Below, piece after piece: positions 30,419 to 38,365 of a stretch of DNA of 64,000 nt; position 1 is the first letter of the stretch; the number at the start of each line of letters is the position of its first letter. Source of the stretch: Bradyrhizobium sp. ISRA464 (GTDB taxonomy: Bacteria > Pseudomonadota > Alphaproteobacteria > Rhizobiales > Xanthobacteraceae); assembly GCF_029910095.1 (NCBI RefSeq), contig NZ_CP094526.1, forward strand, positions 8,384,501-8,448,500. Reading direction: 5' to 3'. The position numbers and the translations under genes are program-made. The notes beneath the pieces were generated by a model. The model made no database searches and had not been told where the DNA came from. It saw nothing but the letters and a program-made list of their open reading frames with translations.

Positions 30419-31846
30419 TCAAGCAGCTCTTCGTCGGCGAGGCGACCGCGTCGTCAGTAGCGCCGCGATTCTCATGAGGTTGTTGGCGAGCACAGCGGCG
30501 CCGACCCACAATTCGAAGCGGTCGTGTCCTTCGGCGAGACAGCGCTTCATGCCCCGGCCTCGGAACAGCACCGAGATGCGTCCTTCGATGCCGGCGCGAA
30601 AGCGCTGACCATCCTTGAAGACCGCGCTCTTCTCGTAGGCTTCGCGTCGTCCCGTCCTCTTGCCGCCACGCTGCGGAATGCACACCACCTTGACGCCGGC
30701 ATGCTTGCACGAGGCAAGGTTCTGCTCGCTGAAGAAGCCGCGATCCGAGCCATACAGCTGCGGGGCGCGGCCAAAGGCTTGCCTGTGGCGCTGGAGAGAA
30801 GATGCCACGTGAACTTCGTCGGGCGGATTGCCTTTCAGCACCTCATATTGCGTGATCAGGCCGGCTGCGCTTTCGGCGAGGAAGACTTTGTGGCCGAACT
30901 CGACCGGCGTGCGCACCTTGCCGCGCTTAATCAGGTCGGTATGAGGCTCGAAGATGGAATAGATCTTCTCGTCGGTAGCGAGCTGCTCGCCAAAGAGCAC
31001 GCGACGGCGTGCCTGATCGATGACACGATCTCCCAGGTGGCAAAAGTGCTCGATCTGCCCGCGCAGGTCCTCGATGGCCATGTCGGTGAACACGTCCTTG
31101 CCGCGGATCGTGCGGGTTCTCTCGAGCCCCGCGCGGGCGTTTCCTACGACCTCCTCGGCGATGTCGATGAGCATCCGGTATGTGCGGGCCTGCTGCTCGT
31201 GACGCTGCCTCGTCGTCATGCGCTGGATCTCGTACATCCGCCGCCGCGCGGCGCGCGGGCGGTCGCAAAAGCCTTTGATTCTTCGCAATTCCAGCGCTTT
31301 GGCCAGACGGCGGACCAGGCGTGTGACGACGCGGACCACATCCCATAGCAACGTGTTGTCGGTTGGATGATGAATGTCGGTCTGCACCACCGTCGTGTCG
31401 ACCCGCAACTTAGCGCCGTCCTCCAATCCGAGCTCGACCGCTGCCCGAACCACCAAATCGTTGACCGCTCTCAGCGTTTGTGGGGTCAGACGGATGAAGC
31501 CACGCTGAAAGGCGTCATGCTTCGGCACCGGCGCGCAGTAGAAGTCGGTGAACTGACGAAGCGTCAATCCATCTGCGATGCGTTCACGCAACTCGCGATA
31601 GTCCCAGTTCTTGAGCCGCATCAGAACCAGCGAGCGCAGAACCTGCGTCGCCGTCAATCCGTGACGACCGCTATCGGGCTGCTTCAGGCCACGCACCAAG
31701 TCCCGCCGGACGCGCTCGATGACGTCCCGCTGGTCGTCGAGAAAGCCGGATATCGCCTCCAGCGGCGGCTCCAGGCGAATGCCCTGATCGCGTTGCCGCA
31801 TCAGCTCCCAATCGGCAAAGCTGATCTGTCGCGCCGTCGCTCTCAC
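30419..31846 (-). CDS. ISNCY family transposase
   Basis: From the GTG at 31846, which overlaps the stop of the preceding small gene (GTGA), the protein is 475 residues. DDE-type catalytic residues are suggested by LRVDTTVVQTDIHHP, YGSDRGFFSEQN and GIEGRISVLFRGRG. The region before them (GLTATQVLRSLVLMRLKNWD and LRQFTDFYCAPVP) is the usual N-terminal domain of this transposase group. The frame extends upstream to 32092, but only as antisense of the small gene. It is intact and likely functional, moving the 2.1-kb element by cut-and-paste. Confidence 0.88.
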   Translation of the reverse strand: MRATARQISFADWELMRQRDQGIRLEPPLEAISGFLDDQRDVIERVRRDLVRGLKQPDSGRHGLTATQVLRSLVLMRLKNWDYRELRERIADGLTLRQFTDFYCAPVPKHDAFQRGFIRLTPQTLRAVNDLVVRAAVELGLEDGAKLRVDTTVVQTDIHHPTDNTLLWDVVRVVTRLVRRLAKALELRRIKGFCDRPRAARRRMYEIQRMTTRQRHEQQARTYRMLIDIAEEVVGNARAGLERTRTIRGKDVFTDMAIEDLRGQIEHFCHLGDRVIDQARRRVLFGEQLATDEKIYSIFEPHTDLIKRGKVRTPVEFGHKVFLAESAAGLITQYEVLKGNPPDEVHVASSLQRHRQAFGRAPQLYGSDRGFFSEQNLASCKHAGVKVVCIPQRGGKRTGRREAYEKSAVFKDGQRFRAGIEGRISVLFRGRGMKRCLAEGHDRFELWVGAAVLANNLMRIAALLTTRSPRRRRAA

Positions 31847-32202
31847 ATCGCTCGGCTCTTCTTGCTTTTGGATGCTTCGGCGCGTTCTCGCTTCAGCGCT
31901 TTGATGTATCGCGGTGCCGCCTGGTGCAGCAGATCCTGCAGAGCGCGCCCGTTGTCCAGGCTGCGCTGAACCTCCGGCACAAGCTCTTCCGGCACGTAGA
32001 CGGCAACGCGACGCCCGTTCGCGCGACCGTAGAGCACAAAACTTTGATGCTGTTCGCCAGACCGGCACGCCGGGCAATTCTTGCGGATGCACCGGCTACG
32101 ACGAAGGCTCAGCGAACCCAGAAGCGCAGGCCAGAGACTCGTCGATTCGCTTCGCAGCCAGCGCGCAACATCCGAAGGCGATTCCGAATCGACATGCGTC
32201 AT
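31843..32202 (-). CDS. small IS accessory protein with a CxxxxCPxC motif (DUF6788-like)
   Basis: This 119-residue basic protein has CIRKNCPACRSGEQHQSF, a likely zinc knuckle, then a strand (GRRVAVYVPEELVPEV) and a helix rich in Lys and Arg. It lies upstream of the transposase inside the IS ends and overlaps it by four bases, so it is translated first in the same message. Proteins of this type accompany some transposases and are presumed to bind DNA or regulate transposition. The assignment to DUF6788 is from memory of the motif. Confidence 0.7.
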   Translation of the reverse strand: MTHVDSESPSDVARWLRSESTSLWPALLGSLSLRRSRCIRKNCPACRSGEQHQSFVLYGRANGRRVAVYVPEELVPEVQRSLDNGRALQDLLHQAAPRYIKALKRERAEASKSKKSRAM

Positions 32203-32310
32203 ATAAAGAATGTGATACTATGCACATGTACCGTGCAAGAAAAACGTGCGCGAAAATCGCGCGATACCCCATATTTTAAAGGGTGAAATGCGTTTCGCGA
32301 CAGAAACTAG

Positions 32311-33209
32311 CTAGCGCGGCGACCGGCCGGCTCTACGTGGCCTACCGCACCCGCTCAGGAATCGGGATGATCTATTGCCTTAATCTCTACGATGACGTGG
32401 TGCTCTGGAATCGCGCCATCGATCCCGATGTCGATCGGCTGGCGGTTCATCCGGGCGGGCAGCTCTTGTACGTTCCGACCTGGGAAGGCCGCTCGGCCGA
32501 CTTTCTCAACGTTGTCGATGCCAGCACGGGCGATGTCATCCGCAAGGTGCATTTCTCTAGTCGATTGCACGATACCCTGTTCCCGCTGTCTGGGCCGCTC
32601 TTTCAGGAGACCAAGGCCGATGACGGAAGCGGGAAATACCTCTATTTGATCGATCCGCAGAGCTACACGGTCTCCCGCGTCGGCCCTTACGCTGGCATTC
32701 TCGGGCCCTACGCGGTCGATGGCATGAGCCGCTACGTGGTGAACAACGTGACCGGCCTGTGGGGGATGCAGGTTGCGGAGCTCAAGAGCGGCCGCATCGT
32801 CACCGCCAGCCTTGCGGAGCATCCAGCCGGCGAAGCTGGGCTGCTGCACGGGATTGGATGGACACCCGACGAGCGCGAGGTGTGGCAGAGTAGCAGTGCG
32901 GACGATCCGCACATCTATGTGTGGAGCATGCGCGATCCGATGGCCCCGGTATTGACCGAGCGGGTCAGGATGAAAAGTCGCCACGGGGCGCATTGGGTGA
33001 CCTTCGACATCGAAGGCGACTACGCCTATGTCGCGCCCAACAAGAATAGCGATGACGCCACCGAAATATTCGACGCTCACACCCACAAGTCCGTGGGCCT
33101 GATCGGCTCGTCGGAGGACATGATCGAGATCGATTTTGGCCACGGCAAGGTCAGCCGCGTCGGCGATCAATTTGGCATCGGACGGGTCGTCCGCGCCTCG
33201 ACGAACTGA
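32311..33209 (+). pseudogene. exported beta-propeller protein, C-terminal part after IS insertion
   Basis: Open from the IS edge, this part of about 300 residues has propeller blades: RLYVAYRTRSGIGMIYCLNL, DRLAVHPGGQLLYVPTWEG, YLYLIDPQSYTVSRV, HWVTFDIEGDYAYVAPNKNS. It matches exported YVTN/lactonase-like proteins. It has no start codon of its own with a ribosome site; the only upstream starts lie in the IS inverted repeat. The reading frame is undamaged here, so the insertion appears more recent than the decay at the front of the gene. Confidence 0.75.
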
Positions 33210-33343
33210 TCGATACAGGATATCGCCCAGCGATCATCTCGATAGCACCCAGCCAAAATGTCGTCATAGCCGGAAACAAAGCGCACCCGCACGAGCCTCA
33301 CTTCCGCAGATGGGTCATCAGGGTCTATCCAGCCTCTTCTGCG

Positions 33344-33383
33344 CCACGTCCGGTCCACCTGTGCCGGCATGTGGACGAAACGC
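33344..33383. repeat. dispersed degenerate repeat, copy 3
   Basis: CACGTCCGGTCCACCTGTG then CCGGCATGTGGACG aligns with copy 2 (CGGCCGACATGTGGACG) and copy 1. It lies just downstream of the interrupted propeller gene. Confidence 0.4.
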
Positions 33384-33429
33384 TAAATCCCGCCGCTGTG
33401 GGCCCCAATAGGCGACATTGGCTCGCCTA

Positions 33430-33550
33430 TTTCCTCCGGCGACCGGGCGCTGATGAATCCGATCACCAGCATTGCCAGCTGCTGCGCGCGCGCCGAGAGC
33501 GGCCACGCTGCCGCCGCACCGCCGAGTAGGGTGATGAACTAGCGTCGATG
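33430..33550 (-). pseudogene. ABC transporter substrate-binding protein, N-terminal scrap
   Basis: The minus strand reads RR, a TAG codon, then [20 protein letters not shown] and [16 protein letters not shown]. This is the signal peptide and first strand of the widespread RRREFITLLGG-type exported binding proteins, with the expected Glu codon changed to TAG. After SPEE the family likeness stops. It is a short remnant of about 40 codons. Confidence 0.6.
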
Positions 33551-33642
33551 TGGTTGAACGAACGGCATCCGACCCTCAACGCAACCAGTCATCGAGCCGC
33601 AGCGAGATTAAGGCTGGCGAGCTGTTGCACGAGCCTTCGCGC

Positions 33643-33888
33643 TTATTCGTCTTCGTCGGGTTCTCTGACGACTGGCGGCTGGCGCTCGTCGTCCGGTTCG
33701 GTGTCGTTGTCTTCGTCCTCGTCATCATCATCATCGTCATCGTTGGGGTCTCGCGGCGGCATCGTGCTGCCCATGATGGTGACGAGTCCCCATTCGGCCG
33801 CGGAAACGTTCTCAGGGATGCGCTGGGTCATGGTCGGCTCCTTGCTGGAGGTTGCGACATTCATGCGCGTGTTATCGCGCGGGGCCAA
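33643..33888 (-). CDS. small acidic hypothetical protein with Asp/Glu tract
   Basis: The 81-residue protein contains MTQRIPENVSAAEWGLVTIM, then PPRDPNDDDDDDDEDEDN and an acidic, proline-rich tail ending EPDEDE. Similar small proteins with a conserved head and variable acidic tract occur in Bradyrhizobium. Starts are possible at 33888 or at an inner ATG near 33831, which would give a protein of about 62 residues. It has no membrane segment. The function is unknown; the tract suggests cation or protein binding. Confidence 0.55.
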   Translation of the reverse strand: MAPRDNTRMNVATSSKEPTMTQRIPENVSAAEWGLVTIMGSTMPPRDPNDDDDDDDEDEDNDTEPDDERQPPVVREPDEDE

Positions 33889-34165
33889 GGTCCCGCAAAA
33901 GGGCGCCGACGCGATAAGGCGGCGCGGCGGGGGCCGCCGGGCGGATGGAAAGCTACTGATGTGCGCACATTCTTCTTTGGCCGCCTCGTGCTAATTGCAG
34001 ACGGATGTGCCCGCGTTCCTCCCAGGCACCATGCAGGTCAGGTTGGTCACACTCGGAATAGCTCGCGCTGAGCACAACGAGTCCGCTTTACTTCGAGCCG
34101 CCGACATAAGGGCACGCTTCGAGGTAGTCTGCGTCGGGCCAAACCCGGCACGCGCGGCTGCGTCC

Positions 34166-34378
34166 TTAGACGACGATGTCAGCCCTTGTGCTCTCGACGA
34201 TAGCCACGACCTCGGCCCGCTCGGTCGGAGGGACTGCGAACCTGTCGACCGTCGGCGCCACGTCGTCCATGAAAGCGTCCCGCTCGCCCTTCTCCGGATG
34301 TAGGGAGCTCTTTTGCGCTCGGTACTGCTCGATCAAGAGAGCGACGCCGTCTAATGTGAGCTGGTCGGTGATGCGCAT
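34166..34378 (-). CDS. small hypothetical protein (70 aa)
   Basis: The sequence begins MRITDQLTLDGVALLIEQYR and ends ERAEVVAIVESTRADIVV. It has a balanced, helical composition typical of a real cytosolic protein, with DAFMDDVAPTVDRFAVPPTE in the middle. I do not recognise a family with certainty. It stands alone in a gene-poor stretch on the same strand as its neighbours. Confidence 0.45.
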   Translation of the reverse strand: MRITDQLTLDGVALLIEQYRAQKSSLHPEKGERDAFMDDVAPTVDRFAVPPTERAEVVAIVESTRADIVV

Positions 34379-34557
34379 GGACAGGCTTTGAGATGTGCGA
34401 TCTTCGCGTCAAACTCAGCGCACTTCTCGCACATAGCGAAAACTCTCATTTGGAAGCGGTCCTTACCACTTCTCCTCTTGACGGAAGGGCTCGTAAGTCT
34501 TGCGGCCTATAAAAGCGTCGGGGATCGGCCGTCTTCGCAGAGTTTGGCTTTTCAGGA

Positions 34558-35019
34558 TTACATCCATAGCCGTTCGATGGCCTTAAGGCTTTCAAGAACG
34601 GGGTCGTCCGGGCGAAACACGTCGCGCAGATTGTCCATGACCGTCTCGCAGGCGCGCGCCCTAAGCTCAGAGAGCTAATTAACATAAGCCAATTCGGTTC
34701 CGTTTCCCTTCATGTCCGCGCGGAAAAGGAGCCGCATCGCTAGACGGGCGTCCGTCTCGCCTGCCGCCGGACGGTGAATGTTCCCGCGATTAGGAACGGA
34801 ACCACCTTTAAAGCCGTTAGAAGCTGTCATTCGAACGCGCCCTGGTCGGGTTGCTGCGCCCCCTAAGCCAAGCAGCACATGCGGGACCATATCCAGCAAA
34901 CCGAAACTTTCGATAAACGCCTTGGAGAACGCGCTTATTGAAAGAAGCGCGAGGCACTCTGCCTGGTTGAGCGTGAGAGGCTCATCCGCCGAGCGCGGCA
35001 GGCTGAAACAGCGCTCCAA
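34558..35019 (-). pseudogene. hypothetical protein gene with an in-frame amber codon
   Basis: A 114-codon frame (EPLTLNQAECLALLSISAF to MKGNGTELAYVN) ends at TAG at 34675-34677. The same frame then continues with well-formed coding-like sequence LSELRARACETVMDNLRDVF and RPDDPVLESLKAIERLWM to a TAA at 34558. This suggests one gene of about 153 codons broken by a nonsense change. The family is unknown, and coding status itself is a moderate inference. Confidence 0.35.
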
Positions 35020-35540
35020 ATAGCGGAATGGCTAAACTCGCGTGGGCGTCAGCCGCCAAAATAGTCAGCGCAGGTATAGCAACGATCCATCGGGTTGCCC
35101 TCGCGCTTCGCGCGATGTCAGCCTGCATTCACCGGGGCATTTTCGTCGAGTTCAAGATAGCTTTGATGCAGGCTAACCGGACACTTCATTCCATCGAATA
35201 ATACACGGACCGTCAGCTTGCTCGCCTTGCCAGCGCCAACTACCCGTCCGGTCTTCGAGGGCGCCCTTCTTATGCGACGGGCGCCGAGTTCGCTAAGACG
35301 TACCTGATCGCCGATCCGGAGAATTGGTGCGTTCGTTCGCGATGGTCCGTGCCTCGCACAAAGGCTTCAATCCGAAAGCGAATAGCTTAAACGATTCGTG
35401 AGCTTCAGGGCTTCCAGCCCTTCGTAAATGGCACCGCGTGCCCGATCCTGTCATGCTGTTTCGGCACGACGTTCACAGATCCAGCCGCGCCGCAAACTTT
35501 GCATACCAGGGTCGGCGCCTCAGATCAGGCGGACAGCCGT
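35020..35540. other. intergenic, no supported gene
   Basis: About 520 bases without a convincing coding frame, of lower GC than the core parts of the window. Nothing structured was noticed. Confidence 0.45.
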
Positions 35541-35780
35541 TCAGGGCCTTTGGGGTGGACTCGCTACTTCTCTGACGTCGCCGGGTTTCATGCGTAAGTC
35601 TGCCACGTCCTTTGAACTCAGCTTGTTCTTTAACAGGCTGGCCGTCCAACCCTCGGGGATAACGTCAAGAACGCGGGCTACGGCCTTGTTGCGCGGCGTA
35701 GCCGCCAGCCAAACTCTCCGCTCGCCATCATCGGTGGTCACACGAACAAGCTGGATTTCCGAAGCATAGGTCTGGTCCAT
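35541..35780 (-). CDS. small conserved hypothetical protein downstream of rpsU
   Basis: This 79-residue protein reads MDQTYASEIQLVRVTTDDGE followed by RRVWLAATPRNKAVARVLDV and a polar C-terminus (LRMKPGDVREVASPPQRP). Its composition is that of a true compact protein. It begins 37 bases after the S21 gene on the same strand, so it is probably co-transcribed with it. The function is unknown; similar short proteins occur in related genomes. Confidence 0.6.
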   Translation of the reverse strand: MDQTYASEIQLVRVTTDDGERRVWLAATPRNKAVARVLDVIPEGWTASLLKNKLSSKDVADLRMKPGDVREVASPPQRP

Positions 35781-35817
35781 GACTGTGTATATGCAGATGG
35801 GAGTGATAAGTTTTCTT

Positions 35818-36111
35818 TTACCGTTGTTTTTGCGTGGGCGTGGCGAGGTTTGGCAGCGCGCCGCTTGGCCGCTTGCGCTGATCGATGGGCTTCTTTACGG
35901 GCGCGGCGATTAGTCCTTCCCGGATCGCTTGGTTGCGGGCGAGCTTGCGGGCACGGCGGATCGCTTCGCTCTTTTCCCTTGCCGCTTTTTCTGACGGTTT
36001 CTCATAGAAGCTTGCGCGTCGCATCTCTCTGAAAACGCCTTCGCGCTGCATCTTTCCTTTTAGGATGCGAAGCGCTTGATCGACATTATTGTCGCGAACG
36101 AAGACTTGCAT
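35818..36111 (-). CDS. rpsU: 30S ribosomal protein S21
   Basis: From the ATG at 36111 the protein begins [20 protein letters not shown] and continues [20 protein letters not shown], followed by a basic helix ([20 protein letters not shown]). This is the S21 fold of the small ribosomal subunit, which helps mRNA base-pair with 16S rRNA. The 97-residue length with a long basic, proline-rich tail is common in rhizobia. The frame is open for 20 more codons upstream, but the canonical start is clear. It lies 291 bases after cspA on the same strand; rhizobial genomes often keep a cold-shock gene and an rpsU copy together. Confidence 0.93.
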   Translation of the reverse strand: MQVFVRDNNVDQALRILKGKMQREGVFREMRRASFYEKPSEKAAREKSEAIRRARKLARNQAIREGLIAAPVKKPIDQRKRPSGALPNLATPTQKQR

Positions 36112-36402
36112 GAAGCGCAACTCCTTGTCTGTTGCATCGACTTGTCGCCTGCAGGCGAATCGTTGTCTCACCTAAACCGTTTCGGCCGTCTGGCTTTCGC
36201 TGCGGGCGTCCCTGCCCGAATTTCAGTTCGGTTTGAGTCGGTCTCTTTCGCCAGTCTTAATGCCCTGAGGCGTTCCATTTTTTACGCACGGCGATGGCGT
36301 TGTTTTCGGCTTCTTGCATGGCCTTCGCCCCGTCCTCTTTCAGTAGACGGAGCCGGTTCGCTTTTGCGATCCCATCTGAAGATCGATCATCTGGAGCTGT
36401 CA

Positions 36403-36609
36403 TCAGACCCGCAGATTCTCTGCGCTGCTCTTCCCGCGCTTTGTATCGACTTTGACTTCGTAGGAAACTTTTTGCCCCTCAGCCAAGCCGGATAACCCTG
36501 CGCGCTCGACTGCGCTGATATGAACGAAGACGTCGTTGCCGCCATCATCTGGAGCGATAAATCCGAAGCCTTTCTGGTCATTGAACCATTTTACGGTACC
36601 TGTCGGCAT
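36403..36609 (-). CDS. cspA: cold shock protein CspA family
   Basis: This 68-residue protein begins [20 protein letters not shown]. The RNA-binding motifs KGFGFI (RNP1) and [10 protein letters not shown] (RNP2) are both intact, and [20 protein letters not shown] completes the five-stranded barrel. It binds single-stranded RNA and prevents inhibitory structures, usually at low temperature. The start at 36609 follows GAGGAAATGATCTA. Twenty-nine bases upstream the frame runs on into the broken small gene described next, without a stop. Confidence 0.95.
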   Translation of the reverse strand: MPTGTVKWFNDQKGFGFIAPDDGGNDVFVHISAVERAGLSGLAEGQKVSYEVKVDTKRGKSSAENLRV

Positions 36610-36639
36610 TAGATCATTTCCTCTAATCTGTTTCATGGG

Positions 36640-36809
36640 GGACTTAGTAATAGTCGCGAGCCTTCGGGTGCCGTACCAAAGTTCAACGTTGCACCCGCCA
36701 GCGAGGTCGCCGGCTCAACCAAGGCTGCGCTGGCTTCCTTGCAGAAGATGTCGTGGCGGGAAACAATTCTGTCGTCGGCGCCTAACGTATAGGTGTGAAA
36801 TTCCATCAT
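36640..36809 (-). pseudogene. small hypothetical protein gene, frameshifted
   Basis: The frame MMEFHTYTLGADDRIVSRHD and [18 protein letters not shown] has the look of a short protein family of about 60 residues common in these bacteria. After codon GCA-ACG the next frame over gives the expected ending [17 protein letters not shown], so one base has been lost near 36690. In the shifted frame there is no stop before the cspA start. Both pieces are present and otherwise undamaged. Confidence 0.5.
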
Positions 36810-36969
36810 GGTCGTGCTTTCTGCGACAGGCGAAAGCACACTTGGTCTCTCAGCCACCGACGCCCGAGGCTCTTAGCCGGTGATGGATTGAGGGTACGCC
36901 AATCTGAGACCAAAGCGAAGCGAGTTTCTGGCGATAAACTCGCTCCGCGCAACACAGCCACGCCGTCGA

Positions 36970-37460
36970 TAGCTGGGGTGCCGAGGAAAAGCCGTTTCAG
37001 CTTGGTAACAAGCATCTGTTCATGGTGATTACCTCGGCGGGCCATTATCTCTCGGGTGCGATCGAAGCATTGAAGGAAAAGGATCCGCATGCCAAGATAG
37101 CCATGGTCTATTCCGCTGATCCATTCTCGAAGAGCGTGCTCGCTGCGGCAAAGGAGCAGGCCGAGCTCGAAGTCGTCATGGACGAGTCGTATGCTCCCTC
37201 GACGACCGATTTCGGACCGGTCGTCAATAAGATCATTTCATCCAACGCTGATACCTTCATGGGCGGCGGCCATTATTCGGACGGCGCCACGCTGGCACGC
37301 CAGATGTACGACCAGAAAGCCAATCTGAAGTGGATATCGATCCTTGTGGCACTCGCAGACGACAAATTCGCTGAGCTCGGAGCCGCGGCCCTCGGCGTGA
37401 CGGTGCCATCGCAATGGAGCTTCAGGTCAACTACAAGCCGCAATTCGCGCCTTCCTACCC
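36970..37460 (+). pseudogene. branched-chain amino acid-type ABC substrate-binding protein, internal fragment
   Basis: The frame reads EEKPFQLGNKHLFMVITSAG, IEALKEKDPHAKIAMVYSAD, NKIISSNADTFMGGGHYSDG and ends ALGVTVPSQW. This is the central and second lobe of a Leu/Ile/Val-type periplasmic binding protein. After W the expected LQVNYKPQFAPSYP continues in the next frame, so a single-base shift is present near 37422. The N-terminal lobe and signal peptide are missing, and the C-terminus passes straight into an ATPase remnant. Confidence 0.75.
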
Positions 37461-37464
37461 ACGC

Positions 37465-37950
37465 CAGGGCCGAGCGCGGGTTGGCCCTGGTTCCGGAAGG
37501 GCGGCAGTTGATCAGCACCATGACCGTCGATGAAAATCTCGAGCTTGGCGCCTTTTCAAGGCACGCAACTATGGCGTTCGCCTTCGAGACGTTTTTGCTC
37601 TGTTTTCCCGCCTTGGCGAGCGGCGGCGACAGATCGCCGGCACGCTGTCAGGCGGCGAGCAGCAGATGCTGGCCATTGCGCGCGGCCTGATGTCCGATCC
37701 GAGCATTCTGATTATCGATGAAATGTTCACTCGGGCCTGGCGCCAGTGCTCACCTATCAGCTCTTCCTCACGCTCAAGAAGTTGAGGCAAGCAGGATTGA
37801 CCATCCTGTTGGTCGAGCAGAACGTGCACCTTGCCCTGGCCGTCAGCGACTATGCGTATGTTGGTCGCCGAGGGGCGGGTTTTCACTGAAGGGGCGCCCG
37901 GTCCGCTCGCAGCAATGCCGGAAATCCGGCGTGCGTATCTCGGCTTGTGA
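37465..37950 (+). pseudogene. LivF-type ABC ATPase, degraded C-terminal part
   Basis: Across frames the sequence reads [95 protein letters not shown] and AEGRVFTEGAPGPLAAMPEI to a stop at 37948-37950. The signature LSGGEQ and Walker B aspartate are visible, but the Walker A half is lost. Two or more frameshifts break the rest. With the adjoining binding-protein fragment it represents a second, dead liv-type transporter. Confidence 0.8.
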
Positions 37951-38365
37951 CATCGCCAGCGGCGTCTCGCCGAAAGTCCAGGTGAGTTGAGTGCAGGGCG
38001 GCAAGCGAACAGCCGCGTACCCGGCACTCCACGAGGTCTGCTCGGGAAGCTCTTCTCGCTCCGGTTCGATCCTCACGCCCGAAAAAATGCGTCAGTAGAG
38101 CTGCCAAATCATTCAGTTCGCACCAGCACGTTGCTGTCGCCGCAATTGATTGAGCGGGTGGCGGAGGCGCTGTCATTTCTCCGGGGCTGATTTCGCAATG
38201 GGTCAATCTCGCCCTTCCGGCGGTATTTGCGATGTGTCCGCTTCACTGGATGGCCTGAGTGTTGCGTCGCCTTCCAGGGGCAGAATGCGGCGTTTGGCGG
38301 ATGTACGACAGGATAAGCCGGATGTAGCCTGTGCACGTGGGGCCCCAATGTACGAGGAGAACCCC
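37951..38365. other. intergenic upstream of the liv operon
   Basis: This region of 415 bases must contain the promoter of the intact transporter operon. The binding-protein frame is open back to 38150 without family likeness. No regulator gene or clear operator was recognised. Confidence 0.45.

Larger units (their letters stand above)
30214..32310 (-). mobile_element. ISNCY-type insertion sequence, complete, 2097 bp
   Basis: Both ends carry a perfect 21-base inverted repeat that starts CTAGTTTCTGTCGCG and ends AAACGC. The element is flanked by CTAG at 30210-30213 and 32311-32314. Removing the element and one CTAG restores the broken propeller coding sequence in frame, which fixes the boundaries. 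Inside, on the minus strand, are a small cysteine-containing protein and the transposase, overlapping by four bases. About 200 bases at the left end are non-coding. Confidence 0.88.
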
